Source of the DNA: an uncultured Porphyromonadaceae bacterium | Lineage (GTDB): Bacteria > Bacteroidota > Bacteroidia > Bacteroidales > Muribaculaceae | Direction of reading: 5' to 3' | NCBI GenBank assembly: GCA_947177685.1 | Contig: CAMWVE010000005.1 | Span: 40,004 to 104,003 of the forward strand | Length of the DNA: 64,000 nt | Shown: piece by piece, positions 35,385 to 43,259 of the stretch | Position numbering within the stretch: position 1 is the stretch's first letter | Layout: the number at the start of each line of letters is the position of its first letter | Made by a program: the position numbers and the translations under genes | Notes under the pieces: generated by a model | Database searches by the model: none | The model's input: only the letters and a program-made list of their open reading frames with translations | What the model was told of the DNA's origin: nothing

Positions 35385-35858
35385 TTATTTAGTTACTAAA
35401 AAAGTTACGGGTGTACTGTAAGTTCCTGCACTGTTCATACATTCAACATAATAGTAAATGTAATAGCCACCGCTGTAACTTCCATGCGACTTATCAAATG
35501 TTATATATTCAGTGACTTTTTTGGAACCTTGAGGTCGATAAATAGGCGATCCATATTGGCGCATTGATTCTACTGTAGACAATTCACCTCTTGAAGGAGT
35601 TTTGGACGGCTTGGTTTTATAAGCCTTCCAGTGAACAACTGCACTTATTTTATGTTCTTCTTCACCACCGGATTTAAAAATCATTCTTATTGAGAAACCC
35701 GCAAGATCTGACGTAGAAATATTACTGCGCAAGCTTGGTTTAGTGACTGATTGATTATTGTCAGAGGAACTTGATATTGATGGCTCATCTTTTTCACATG
35801 ATGAAAATACCGAAATAAGAGCTATAGATAAACTGATAAAAATTTTTGAAAGATTCAT
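35385..35858 (-). CDS. Small lipoprotein of unknown function
   Basis: 157 residues with a lipobox ending at C21 (FSSC), then a Ser/Asn-rich linker to about 50. The remaining 100 residues alternate polar and aromatic residues, with YSGGYYIYYYVE near 130, and look like a single small beta domain. No family recognised. It ends 7 bases from the convergent LTA-synthase-like gene. First of five small exported proteins in an AT-rich block. Confidence 0.6.
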   Translation of the reverse strand: MNLSKIFISLSIALISVFSSCEKDEPSISSSSDNNQSVTKPSLRSNISTSDLAGFSIRMIFKSGGEEEHKISAVVHWKAYKTKPSKTPSRGELSTVESMRQYGSPIYRPQGSKKVTEYITFDKSHGSYSGGYYIYYYVECMNSAGTYSTPVTFLVTK

Positions 35859-35882
35859 TTTTGAAATATATTAAATTGATTG

Positions 35883-36479
35883 TTAAATTCGGCGAGTCAT
35901 TTCAAAATCGCCTTTCTTTTCTTCAACGTTAGCCACAGAATTCACATTGCCCTCATATCTGACACCGGTTATCTTCATAGGATTATCCTTGTTATCAGCA
36001 TTGCCGTTAAATTTGTCCCATGATAATTGCGAACCAGTTGCAATAGTAAATCCTTTGGCACCAAAAGAGCCGGTGGTAGAATTGTAACTCCAAGAGCTTC
36101 TTTCAAACGATGTATCAGACTTCGTAAATGTACCGTCTTCTTTAAATTCTACTATGTAGGAACGAGTTCTTGTTTCCCAGGGAGCATTAGGGAATCTTCG
36201 ATACTCATATTTTTCCTCGACATCCCAAATCCCTACGATTGTCGGTTTTGCTTTTTCATAAACTATTTCATCGCCAACAGAAACGGTGGACTCTGATATT
36301 ACACTTCCATTATGCCATGCAATTCTGACGAGGTTTTCTCCTTGGATTTCATGTGTGATGCAGTCAATTTCCGAAATCTTGAAACTGTCATTCGTTTCGC
36401 CATGTTTAACTGTAATTGTTTGAGCTATAGCAGAGTTGACAAGAACCGCTAAAAGAATTATTAAATAGAATCGTTTCAT
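35883..36479 (-). CDS. Small exported protein of lipocalin-like pattern, unrecognised
   Basis: 198 residues, signal peptide to about 19 (SAIAQ). Residues about 20-75 are a short beta module (TITVKHGETNDSFKISEIDC) like the N-terminal domain seen on many small Bacteroidales exported proteins. Residues about 80-198 begin with IVGIWDVEEKYEYRR, which resembles a lipocalin-like strand A, and contain a strand with VEFKEDGTF. No catalytic residues evident. Its ATG overlaps the stop of the next gene as ATGA. Confidence 0.6.
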   Translation of the reverse strand: MKRFYLIILLAVLVNSAIAQTITVKHGETNDSFKISEIDCITHEIQGENLVRIAWHNGSVISESTVSVGDEIVYEKAKPTIVGIWDVEEKYEYRRFPNAPWETRTRSYIVEFKEDGTFTKSDTSFERSSWSYNSTTGSFGAKGFTIATGSQLSWDKFNGNADNKDNPMKITGVRYEGNVNSVANVEEKKGDFEMTRRI

Positions 36480-36934
36480 TTCAATATGATTTTTTGACTT
36501 ATGCCATTAATTTTCAAAATATAAATTCCTTTGAATCCGCTGAAATTAATAATTGCAGACTCTGATGCCATAACCTTCTGATAATATGCCAGTACACCTC
36601 CCGGAGAATAAAGGCTAATTTCAAGATTGGAAGAAGCATATTCAATAGTCAGAATATTGACGGATATACGATAGCTGGCATTATTCTCTACTGATTGAAT
36701 GTCAGAAGTCGCAGAATATTCAATATTTTTCAGATCTTCAAGCCCTACGGAGTATTCCCCTTCAGGGTAAATTACTTTGATACTGTTGTCGGCAATCTCA
36801 AATCTCGTTTTTTCAGTCAGACTGAAAATATAACTCTCATCAGTTGTTGTATGCACAATAACCGATGCTGGAGCTTTGGCTGCTACATTACAATATAAAA
36901 GTAAACAAGCCAATATTGTAAATAATTTTTTCAT
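36476..36934 (-). CDS. Small exported protein with T9SS-like C-terminal module
   Basis: 152 residues. Signal peptide to about 19, then a module VIVHTTTDESYIFSLTEKTRFEI and EYSVGLEDLKNIEY, which parallels the first module of the downstream protein. The last 60 residues (SLYSPGGVLAYYQKV, then GFKGIYILKINGISQKIILK) have the layout of a type A T9SS sorting domain, though somewhat short. Start taken at MKKLFTILA. It overlaps the next gene by 4 bases, so the two are probably co-translated. Confidence 0.6.
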   Translation of the reverse strand: MKKLFTILACLLLYCNVAAKAPASVIVHTTTDESYIFSLTEKTRFEIADNSIKVIYPEGEYSVGLEDLKNIEYSATSDIQSVENNASYRISVNILTIEYASSNLEISLYSPGGVLAYYQKVMASESAIINFSGFKGIYILKINGISQKIILK

Positions 36935-37049
36935 TGTATTAATTGTAGTTTTGAATATATGCCCGTTGGTTAACATTTATCGCTATAGTTTTGATGTATA
37001 GTACTTTAGAAATAGACTTTAACCAACGAGGCAATTTGAATAGTTTTGA

Positions 37050-37478
37050 TCAGTGATTAAACCAATCAAAGGCAGGTTGTGTGCCATCTCCAATGTATTT
37101 CCAGTCAGAACGCATTTGTGTCATCATCCCCATCATTCCGAAACTATAGTACATTGAGAATTGAGAGTAATCACCTGAAAAGACTATTTGGTCGTATGCA
37201 TAATTTGGTAATCCACCCCCGGCATGCTTATAATGATGATTGCCATAATTGTCACAGTAGTAATACCAACATGATCCATCACTTAATGAAATGCGACTGT
37301 AATCATCAGACATTTCAGCCGTTATGCTAATATTTAATGAAGTGTCGACAATTGGTCCATAAGGTCCTTGAGTTAACAACTGCCATTGTGCATAGCTTCT
37401 GGTCTCCGCTGAAACCAGCTGTGACATTAATAGTAACGATGCTACAATAGTGGCAAATAATATGTTTTTTAATGCCAT
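37050..37478 (-). CDS. Small exported Tyr-rich protein, unrecognised
   Basis: 142 residues, signal peptide to about 24 (VSAET). The mature part is rich in Tyr, Asp, Gly and Met, with the repeated run GMMGMM near residue 117 and two cysteines in CWYYYC. No family recognised. Codon use and AT content match the neighbouring small genes but differ from the flanking housekeeping genes. Confidence 0.55.
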   Translation of the reverse strand: MALKNILFATIVASLLLMSQLVSAETRSYAQWQLLTQGPYGPIVDTSLNISITAEMSDDYSRISLSDGSCWYYYCDNYGNHHYKHAGGGLPNYAYDQIVFSGDYSQFSMYYSFGMMGMMTQMRSDWKYIGDGTQPAFDWFNH

Positions 37479-37501
37479 AATAAAGGTGTCTAATTCAATG
37501 G

Positions 37502-37798
37502 TTATCTGATATAATATCTGTTGCCATTATAAGTGAAGCTGCTTACTCCTTGAATACATATCCAGCTCCCATTAAAATTGATGTATTTTTGACCACGATG
37601 CAGATACACGGCAAAAGACCCTTTATTGGTACCGGATTCACAAATTACTGTGACTGAATGACTTGTTCTTGTGTAAGATCCGTCATTACGAGACTGTGCT
37701 ACGCAAGAATTGCCGGTGATCGGGGGAGTGATTGTTTGGTTGTCAAATACAGACAGTGAGGCAATTAACGCGGTCGCTAAAAACAAATTTTTTAACAT
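37502..37798 (-). CDS. Small exported protein with cysteines, unrecognised
   Basis: 98 residues with a hydrophobic N-terminus (about 3-18). The mature part has three cysteines and short beta-like stretches (SVTVICESG, FAVYLHRGQKYINFNGSWICI). No family recognised. It lies between the Tyr-rich protein and the candidate RNA. Confidence 0.5.
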   Translation of the reverse strand: MLKNLFLATALIASLSVFDNQTITPPITGNSCVAQSRNDGSYTRTSHSVTVICESGTNKGSFAVYLHRGQKYINFNGSWICIQGVSSFTYNGNRYYIR

Positions 37799-37873
37799 CT
37801 TAATTTACCCTTATTCGTGTCGGGCGCAACTTTAAGAAATGGCTTAAGGACCTTGCTCTCGCGCCGAAAGTAA

Positions 37874-37976
37874 TAAAAAAAGAAAGCGCAAGGTCTGTAC
37901 ACGTTGCCTATTCCCCTCGTTGAGGCCCTGGACTGCCCATCTACGAAGAATAGACAACAGCAGAGACCTCGCGCAA
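37874..37976 (-). ncRNA. Candidate hairpin RNA with terminator
   Basis: Reading minus, an 11-base stem (37964-37974 with 37886-37896, one G-U pair) encloses a 6/7-base internal loop, then a second 10-base stem (37948-37957 with 37904-37913, one U-G) and an apical part with GGGC/GCCT. A run of T residues follows the outer stem. A partial -7 match CATATTTG lies just upstream, and an exact one at 38184-38191 would give a longer transcript. The long rod with an internal loop resembles 6S-type RNA in shape only. A 7-base hairpin with a GAGA tetraloop sits at 37995-38012. Confidence 0.35.
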
Positions 37977-38183
37977 ATATGTACAATAACATTTATGTTG
38001 CTCTCGCAACATTAGTGCTATACGATACATATCCACATTGGCGTCTACAGCTGTCTCACTCTTGACGTAGATTTGAAGTTTTCCAGGTTTCAACGAGTCA
38101 AGAAAGAGCGCTTTGTAACGCTTCCTATTATTTACTGCTTCCCACCCCAGAACCCAAACCAGCCTCTGCGATGGAATGCGTTG

Positions 38184-38191
38184 CAAATTTA
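38184..38191 (-). promoter_or_regulatory. -7 promoter element upstream of the candidate RNA
   Basis: Reads TAAATTTG on the minus strand. No convincing protein gene begins within 200 bases, so it may drive a non-coding transcript. Confidence 0.45.
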
Positions 38192-38254
38192 ATTGAAAAA
38201 TTTGTATAATGAAAAGATTTTTATTAAAATGTTCGATTATTTTTATAAACATAA

Positions 38255-38292
38255 ATAGCGAAGCCGCGTCATGACTGACACGGCTTCGCTAT
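38255..38292 (-). terminator. Hairpin terminator of the mlaE-mlaF operon
   Basis: A perfect 12-base inverted repeat ATAGCGAAGCCG / CGGCTTCGCTAT, 14-base loop. On the minus strand it is followed by a T-rich stretch. It lies about 95 bases beyond the ABC ATPase stop; nothing else is visible in that gap. Confidence 0.75.
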
Positions 38293-38387
38293 ATTAATAA
38301 TATTACAATTTGAATTAGTTGTCTTTGGGAAAAGAGAGTAGGGAGGACTGGATTCTGATAACCCGCGTGAGCGACTGGTCGCCACTG

Positions 38388-39164
38388 TTACTTTTCAGGT
38401 TTCTCTGTTTTGACGATGTAATCCTTGACTTCCTGAAACAAGCGGGTGGCGAATACGAAGTCTGAGACTGCCTGATTGGTGGTGGTGAAGATTTTCTCTT
38501 TGTCACCTACCCAGTCGCGGTATCCTTTGTTGATGAAGATGATGTTCTCACCTATGCCGAGCACAGAGTTCATGTCGTGGGTGTTTATGACCGTGGTGAT
38601 GTTATACTCGTGAGTGATGTCGCTCAGCAATTCGTCAATCAGTATTGAGGTCTTGGGGTCGAGTCCCGAGTTAGGCTCATCGCAAAAAAGATATTTTGGA
38701 TTGAGCGCTATTGCGCGAGCTATCGCCACTCGCTTCTGCATACCTCCGGATATTTCCGACGGATATTTGTCCTCAGCTCCTTTCAGGTTCACACGCTCCA
38801 GACAGAATCGGGCACGCTCCACAATTTCATCATGGCTCTTGTCGGTGAACATAATCAGCGGGAACATCACGTTGCCCAGAACCGTTTCTGAGTCAAACAG
38901 AGCCGAGCCTTGAAACAACATTCCGATCTCCTTGCGGATAGCCTTCATCTGCTCCGCTGTCATTTTCATTATGTCACGTCCGTCATAAAGAATCTCGCCT
39001 TCCTCAGGCTTGATAAGCCCCACAAGCGATTTCATAAGCACTGTTTTTCCTGAACCGCTCTGACCTATAATGAGGTTGGTCTTGCCGGTGTAGAATGTGG
39101 CGGAAACATCGTGGAGAATGGTTTTTCCGTCGAATGATTTTGTGATATTCTTGACTTCGATCAT
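38388..39164 (-). CDS. MlaF-type ABC transporter ATP-binding protein
   Basis: 258 residues, inner-membrane ATPase of the MlaFEDB-type phospholipid transport system. Walker A GQSGSGKT is at 34-41, the signature EISGGMQKR near 138-146, and Walker B YLFCDEPNSGLDP follows. It overlaps the MlaE-like permease as ATGA. No MCE-domain MlaD gene is adjacent, although one is expected for a full transporter; it may be elsewhere. Confidence 0.92.
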   Translation of the reverse strand: MIEVKNITKSFDGKTILHDVSATFYTGKTNLIIGQSGSGKTVLMKSLVGLIKPEEGEILYDGRDIMKMTAEQMKAIRKEIGMLFQGSALFDSETVLGNVMFPLIMFTDKSHDEIVERARFCLERVNLKGAEDKYPSEISGGMQKRVAIARAIALNPKYLFCDEPNSGLDPKTSILIDELLSDITHEYNITTVINTHDMNSVLGIGENIIFINKGYRDWVGDKEKIFTTTNQAVSDFVFATRLFQEVKDYIVKTEKPEK

Positions 39165-39892
39165 TGCAGTAACAGTTTAGTGAGAATGACGTCGAAAAGC
39201 AGAATCATGATTGAGCTGCAGACAACAGCATCGGTGCTCGACTTGCCCACATCGAGAGCGCCACCTTTGACGTAGTAGCCGAAAAAGGAGCTTACAGAGG
39301 CTATGATAAAGGCAAAGAAGAGCGATTTTATCAGACCATACCACACATACCATTCGTTGAACATGGCTTGGAGTCCGTAGGTGAATTTACTTAATGAAAT
39401 AAGGTCGGTGAAAACTGCCACACCAATACCGCCCAACATGGCGGTGAAGATGCAGAATGCGCCTAACACAGGCATGAACAGCACGAAAGCCACAATTTTC
39501 GGCAACACCAGATAATTGGCTGAATTTACGCCCATAATCTCCAGTGCATCAATCTGTTCTGTAACCCTCATGGTGCCAATTTCCGATGCTATATTCGACC
39601 CCACTTTCCCGGCGAGAATCAAACAGAGAATTGAGTTGGAGAACTCAAGCAGCACGATGTCACGGGTAGCAAGTCCTACCGCATAGGCAGGCATAAGGGG
39701 TGATGTGGTGTTCAATTCCATCTGAATTGCACAAACGGCACCGATGAAAATCGATATGATGATGACCAGCGGAATGGAATCTACACCTAACTTGCTGATT
39801 TCAGTAACCGTACGGCGGAAAAACACCTTCCACTTGTCAGGTATGCTGAAAACCCGCGCTATAAACAGACAATATCTGCCAAAGTCCGACAT
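39161..39892 (-). CDS. MlaE-family ABC transporter permease
   Basis: 243 residues with five predicted helices and the MlaE motif around GKVGSNIASEIGTMRVTEQIDALEIMG (in the middle third). It moves phospholipids between inner and outer membranes. I set the start at MSDFGRYCLF because the promoter lies at 39985-39992 and other MlaE proteins begin at this point; ATG at 39928 is an alternative. Confidence 0.9.
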   Translation of the reverse strand: MSDFGRYCLFIARVFSIPDKWKVFFRRTVTEISKLGVDSIPLVIIISIFIGAVCAIQMELNTTSPLMPAYAVGLATRDIVLLEFSNSILCLILAGKVGSNIASEIGTMRVTEQIDALEIMGVNSANYLVLPKIVAFVLFMPVLGAFCIFTAMLGGIGVAVFTDLISLSKFTYGLQAMFNEWYVWYGLIKSLFFAFIIASVSSFFGYYVKGGALDVGKSSTDAVVCSSIMILLFDVILTKLLLQ

Positions 39893-39984
39893 TGATTTCG
39901 TTATAATCATAATAAGTCTTGTTGTCATGGCAGTCAATAAGCAATTGCTGAGGTTGACCGCCACCGGATTTTGAAATTCAACTA

Positions 39985-39992
39985 CAAAGATA
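39985..39992 (-). promoter_or_regulatory. -7 promoter element for mlaE-mlaF
   Basis: Reads TATCTTTG on the minus strand. It rules out translation starts upstream of about 39980. Confidence 0.65.
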
Positions 39993-40128
39993 CTCAAATT
40001 ATTCTGATAAATTCATCTGTGTGGAACAAAATGTCAATTCCGTGGCTAAACAAGCGAAAAAATATTGCACGGACTACATTTCCAACGTATTTTTATGTGA
40101 AATCTTCGCAGAAGTCATAAAGTTTTAT

Positions 40129-40136
40129 TACTTTTG
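40129..40136 (+). promoter_or_regulatory. -7 promoter element for udk-lptB
   Basis: TACTTTTG fits TAnnTTTG; the leader to the udk ATG is about 75 bases. Confidence 0.6.
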
Positions 40137-40213
40137 TGGAAACAAACCGGGCTGAAGGCAGCGGCAAATCGCGCTTATGAAATCCTTCACCCTGAAACTT
40201 AAACTTAGAAAGC

Positions 40214-40843
40214 ATGATTATTATAGGTATAGCAGGCGGTACCGGCTCCGGCAAAACCACCGTTGTCAACAAAATTATCGACAGTTTGCCTGCCGGAGAA
40301 GTGTCAGTGATTCCGCAGGATTCTTACTACAAGGATTCCAGTCACATCCCGCCGGAGGAACGTTCAAAAATCAATTTCGACGAGCCGGCGGCAATAGAGT
40401 GGACCCTGCTGGTGGAGCACCTCAAGAAACTGCGCGCCGGCGAGAGCATCGAGATGCCCACATATTCCTATCTGACATGTACCCGTCAGCCCGAAACTGT
40501 CCGTGTCAACCCCACTGACGTGGTGATTGTGGAAGGTATTCTGGTGCTTTCAGAACCAATCATGCGTGAGATGATGGACGTAAAATGCTTTGTTGACGCT
40601 GACCCCGACGACCGCCTGATCCGAGTAATAGCCCGTGACTGTGTGGAACGCGGACGTACTCCGCAACTTGTCATCGATCGCTATCAGGATGTTCTCAAAC
40701 CTATGCACGCACGTTACATTGAGCCGTCAAAAAAATTCGCTGACCTCATAATTCCGCAGGGTGGCACCAACACCGTGGCAATAGGATTGCTGACCGATTA
40801 CATTGAAGGTCGCCTTGCGCGTGCTAAAACAGGACGCCGTTAA
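40214..40843 (+). CDS. udk: Uridine kinase
   Basis: 209 residues. Phosphorylates uridine and cytidine to UMP and CMP for pyrimidine salvage. Walker A GGTGSGKTT is at 8-16; the lid has DCVERGRTP near 140. Normal length. lptB follows after 12 bases; the two have no clear functional link. Confidence 0.95.
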   Translation: MIIIGIAGGTGSGKTTVVNKIIDSLPAGEVSVIPQDSYYKDSSHIPPEERSKINFDEPAAIEWTLLVEHLKKLRAGESIEMPTYSYLTCTRQPETVRVNPTDVVIVEGILVLSEPIMREMMDVKCFVDADPDDRLIRVIARDCVERGRTPQLVIDRYQDVLKPMHARYIEPSKKFADLIIPQGGTNTVAIGLLTDYIEGRLARAKTGRR

Positions 40844-40855
40844 CATCTCAGCGCC

Positions 40856-41782
40856 ATGGCAAAAATTTTCAATTTAGGAAATCGTGAGGAGCAGGGACGC
40901 GACATCCCCACTCCCGATTTCTCGGAAAAGGTGATTGATGACGTAGCTGTTAATTACACTCCCGGAGAATCGGTGGAGCAGGTGATTGAGGCGAACGAGG
41001 ATATTGCACTGAAAAATCAGAGTTCCATGACCTTGCGCACCAGCAATCTGGTGAAAATCTACGGGAAACGTACCGTAGCGAATCATGTTTCGATTGAAGT
41101 GCATCAGGGCGAGATTGTAGGTTTGCTCGGTCCCAACGGAGCCGGCAAGACCACAACGTTCTATATGACAGTGGGTCTGATAACGCCAAACGATGGCGAA
41201 ATATTTCTTAACGACATAAATATCACCAAGTTACCGGTTTATAAACGTGCCAAACTTGGCATAGGCTATCTGGCTCAGGAACCCTCGGTATTCCGTAAGA
41301 TGAGCGTAGAGGATAACATCAGGTCTGTTTTGCAGATGACTGAGTTTTCCGCAGAAGAACAGAAGCAGCGTCTTGAGAGTCTGATTCAGGAGTTTCGACT
41401 GGAAAAAGTGCGCAAAAACCTCGGTGATCAGTTGTCCGGAGGTGAGCGGCGTCGAACAGAAATAGCCCGTTGTCTGGCAATCGACCCCAAGTTCATCATG
41501 CTTGACGAACCCTTTGCCGGAGTCGACCCCATTGCCGTGGAGGATATTCAGTATATAGTTTATAAACTGAAAGAGAAGAACATCGGAATTCTTATCACTG
41601 ACCATAACGCCACCGAAACGCTCAACATCACTGACCGTGCTTATCTGCTTTTCGAAGGGAAAATTTTGTTTCAGGGCACATCGGAGGAACTTGCTGAAAA
41701 TCCTATTGTCCGCGAAAAATATCTCGGAACGAAATTTATTTTCAATCGCAAGCAGTTCGACAGCCAGCCGCCTGAACGTTAA
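40856..41782 (+). CDS. lptB: LptB, LPS export ABC transporter ATPase, with N-terminal extension
   Basis: 308 residues. Residues from about 58 are a typical Lpt[23 protein letters not shown], Walker [10 protein letters not shown], signature LSGGERRR and Walker [14 protein letters not shown]. It powers LPS extraction through LptF/G. The first 57 residues are an unusual acidic extension with no recognised domain; the ATG at 40856 sits 12 bases after udk, which favours this start, but ATG at 41027 would give a standard-length protein. lptG is 400 bases away on the opposite strand. Confidence 0.93.
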   Translation: MAKIFNLGNREEQGRDIPTPDFSEKVIDDVAVNYTPGESVEQVIEANEDIALKNQSSMTLRTSNLVKIYGKRTVANHVSIEVHQGEIVGLLGPNGAGKTTTFYMTVGLITPNDGEIFLNDINITKLPVYKRAKLGIGYLAQEPSVFRKMSVEDNIRSVLQMTEFSAEEQKQRLESLIQEFRLEKVRKNLGDQLSGGERRRTEIARCLAIDPKFIMLDEPFAGVDPIAVEDIQYIVYKLKEKNIGILITDHNATETLNITDRAYLLFEGKILFQGTSEELAENPIVREKYLGTKFIFNRKQFDSQPPER

Positions 41783-42178
41783 TCAGCTCTCTATGATTTT
41801 CACATAGCTCTCGGGAAGTCTGATGTTATAGAGCCTGAGTGAATCGGCGAAAAGCGGTGCGATTTCACTGTCGGAAAATCCGTTTTTGACTTCACCGAGT
41901 GGGGTGACGAGGAAAGTGTTCTGATCCCATTCCTCTATGAGTTCAAGCAGGTTGTCAATCTGCTGTTTCAGTTCGCCGATTGTCACACCTTCCACCATTA
42001 TTGAATATGATGAACCTTGCAGTCCTGCAGGGTTTCCTTTTTCTGCACCGAATTTATCGCGTGCCAGTCGGGCTGAAGGTGTGTCGGCATCGCCGGAACG
42101 GTTGTTACCGAAAACCAATATCTCGTCATCAGCCGGACCGGTGATGTTTTCAGGTGTGAAAAAACGGCTGTCCATCAT
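41783..42178 (-). CDS. A1S_2505-like hypothetical protein
   Basis: 131 residues. ILVFGNNRSGDADTPSARLARDKFGAEKGNPAGLQGSSYSI resembles the small family labelled A1S_2505-like phage non-structural protein; function unknown. The ATG at 42178 overlaps the lptG stop as ATGA, so it is probably translated with lptG. It converges on lptB, whose stop directly abuts this one. Confidence 0.6.
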   Translation of the reverse strand: MMDSRFFTPENITGPADDEILVFGNNRSGDADTPSARLARDKFGAEKGNPAGLQGSSYSIMVEGVTIGELKQQIDNLLELIEEWDQNTFLVTPLGEVKNGFSDSEIAPLFADSLRLYNIRLPESYVKIIES

Positions 42179-43257
42179 CCTTTCGAAGCTCTGCGGTAAA
42201 GCACTATAGCTATTATCAGGTAAATGAGGTTGGGTATCCACATGGCTACCATGGGGGAAGTGTAGCCGGATATGGCGAATGTGGATGTAACGGTAGTGAA
42301 CAGAATATAGCTGAAGCTGAGAACCAGTCCGATGCCGATGTTTATACCCATTCCTCCTTTGACTTTGCGCGAGGAGAGCGACATGCCTATCACGGTGAGG
42401 ATAAACGCGGCGGCTGTCATGGCAAATCGTCGGTGATATTCAATTTCAAATGATTTTATGTTTGCCACGCCGCGTTCACGCTGACGCGATATGTACTCTG
42501 ACAGTTTTGGTGTAGTCAGGGTCTCATGGTCATTTTTCGAAATGAGGAAGTCGCGTGGCTCAATAGGTATGATGGTGTCGAGTGATATGCCACGGGTTAT
42601 GTATTCGCGTGAACCTTTGAAATCGCGGATCATGTAGTCACGCACCTGCCACTGGTGAAGTGTGTCGTAGCGGATGGTGTAGGCAGTCATTCGTGACACC
42701 AGCTTCTTGTCTTTGAATGATTCCAGCGAGAATCGGTAGCCTGTTTTGGTGCCGTTGTCATAGCGGCTGATATAGGCAATCTGCCCGGGTGACACCTGCA
42801 GCATGATGTTCGACCCGTAGTCGACACGGCGGTTCTTGACGTATGTGTTGGTGTAGTTGATACGTTCAACATTAGCCGGTGGAATGATGTAGGCGCTCAG
42901 AACATAGGTGAATATGGCTATTATCGCTGCCGAAATCATGTAGGGGCGAAGCAGTCGCCTGAAGCTCACTCCGGCTGACAGCATGGCTATAATCTCAGAG
43001 TTGTCGGCAAGTTTGCTCGTGAAGAATATCACGGCTATGAAGGTGAACAGGGGCGAGAACTGGTTGGCGAAATAGGGGAGGAAATTCAGGAAATAGTCAA
43101 AGATGGTTGCTGACAGAGGGGCTTTTAGGAAGGCATCGAGTTTCTCGTTGATGTCGAACATGATGGTGATTGCCAGAATCAGGACAATGGCAAATATGTA
43201 TGTTCCGAGGAACTTCTTGATGATGTAGAGGTCAAGTATTTTGACTGGTGCCTTCAT
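42175..43257 (-). CDS. lptG: LptF/LptG-family LPS export permease
   Basis: 360 residues: three N-terminal helices, a periplasmic beta-jellyroll in the middle (about 130-250) and three C-terminal helices, the LptF/G topology. Together with LptB it pulls LPS from the inner membrane. Whether it is LptF or LptG cannot be told from sequence; only one such gene is in the window, and Bacteroidota often have two. ATG at 43257 was chosen since it is 2 bases beyond the tgt stop; upstream codons belong to tgt. Confidence 0.88.
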   Translation of the reverse strand: MKAPVKILDLYIIKKFLGTYIFAIVLILAITIMFDINEKLDAFLKAPLSATIFDYFLNFLPYFANQFSPLFTFIAVIFFTSKLADNSEIIAMLSAGVSFRRLLRPYMISAAIIAIFTYVLSAYIIPPANVERINYTNTYVKNRRVDYGSNIMLQVSPGQIAYISRYDNGTKTGYRFSLESFKDKKLVSRMTAYTIRYDTLHQWQVRDYMIRDFKGSREYITRGISLDTIIPIEPRDFLISKNDHETLTTPKLSEYISRQRERGVANIKSFEIEYHRRFAMTAAAFILTVIGMSLSSRKVKGGMGINIGIGLVLSFSYILFTTVTSTFAISGYTSPMVAMWIPNLIYLIIAIVLYRRASKG

Positions 43258-43259
43258 GC

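Noticed and set aside
37050..37798. Variable region of a diversity-generating retroelement in the small secreted genes
   Set aside because: No reverse transcriptase or template repeat is in the window.
37941..38252. 103-codon minus-strand open frame in the gene-poor block
   Set aside because: No signal peptide or family, and part of it overlaps strong RNA stems. Kept only as an alternative explanation of the candidate RNA.
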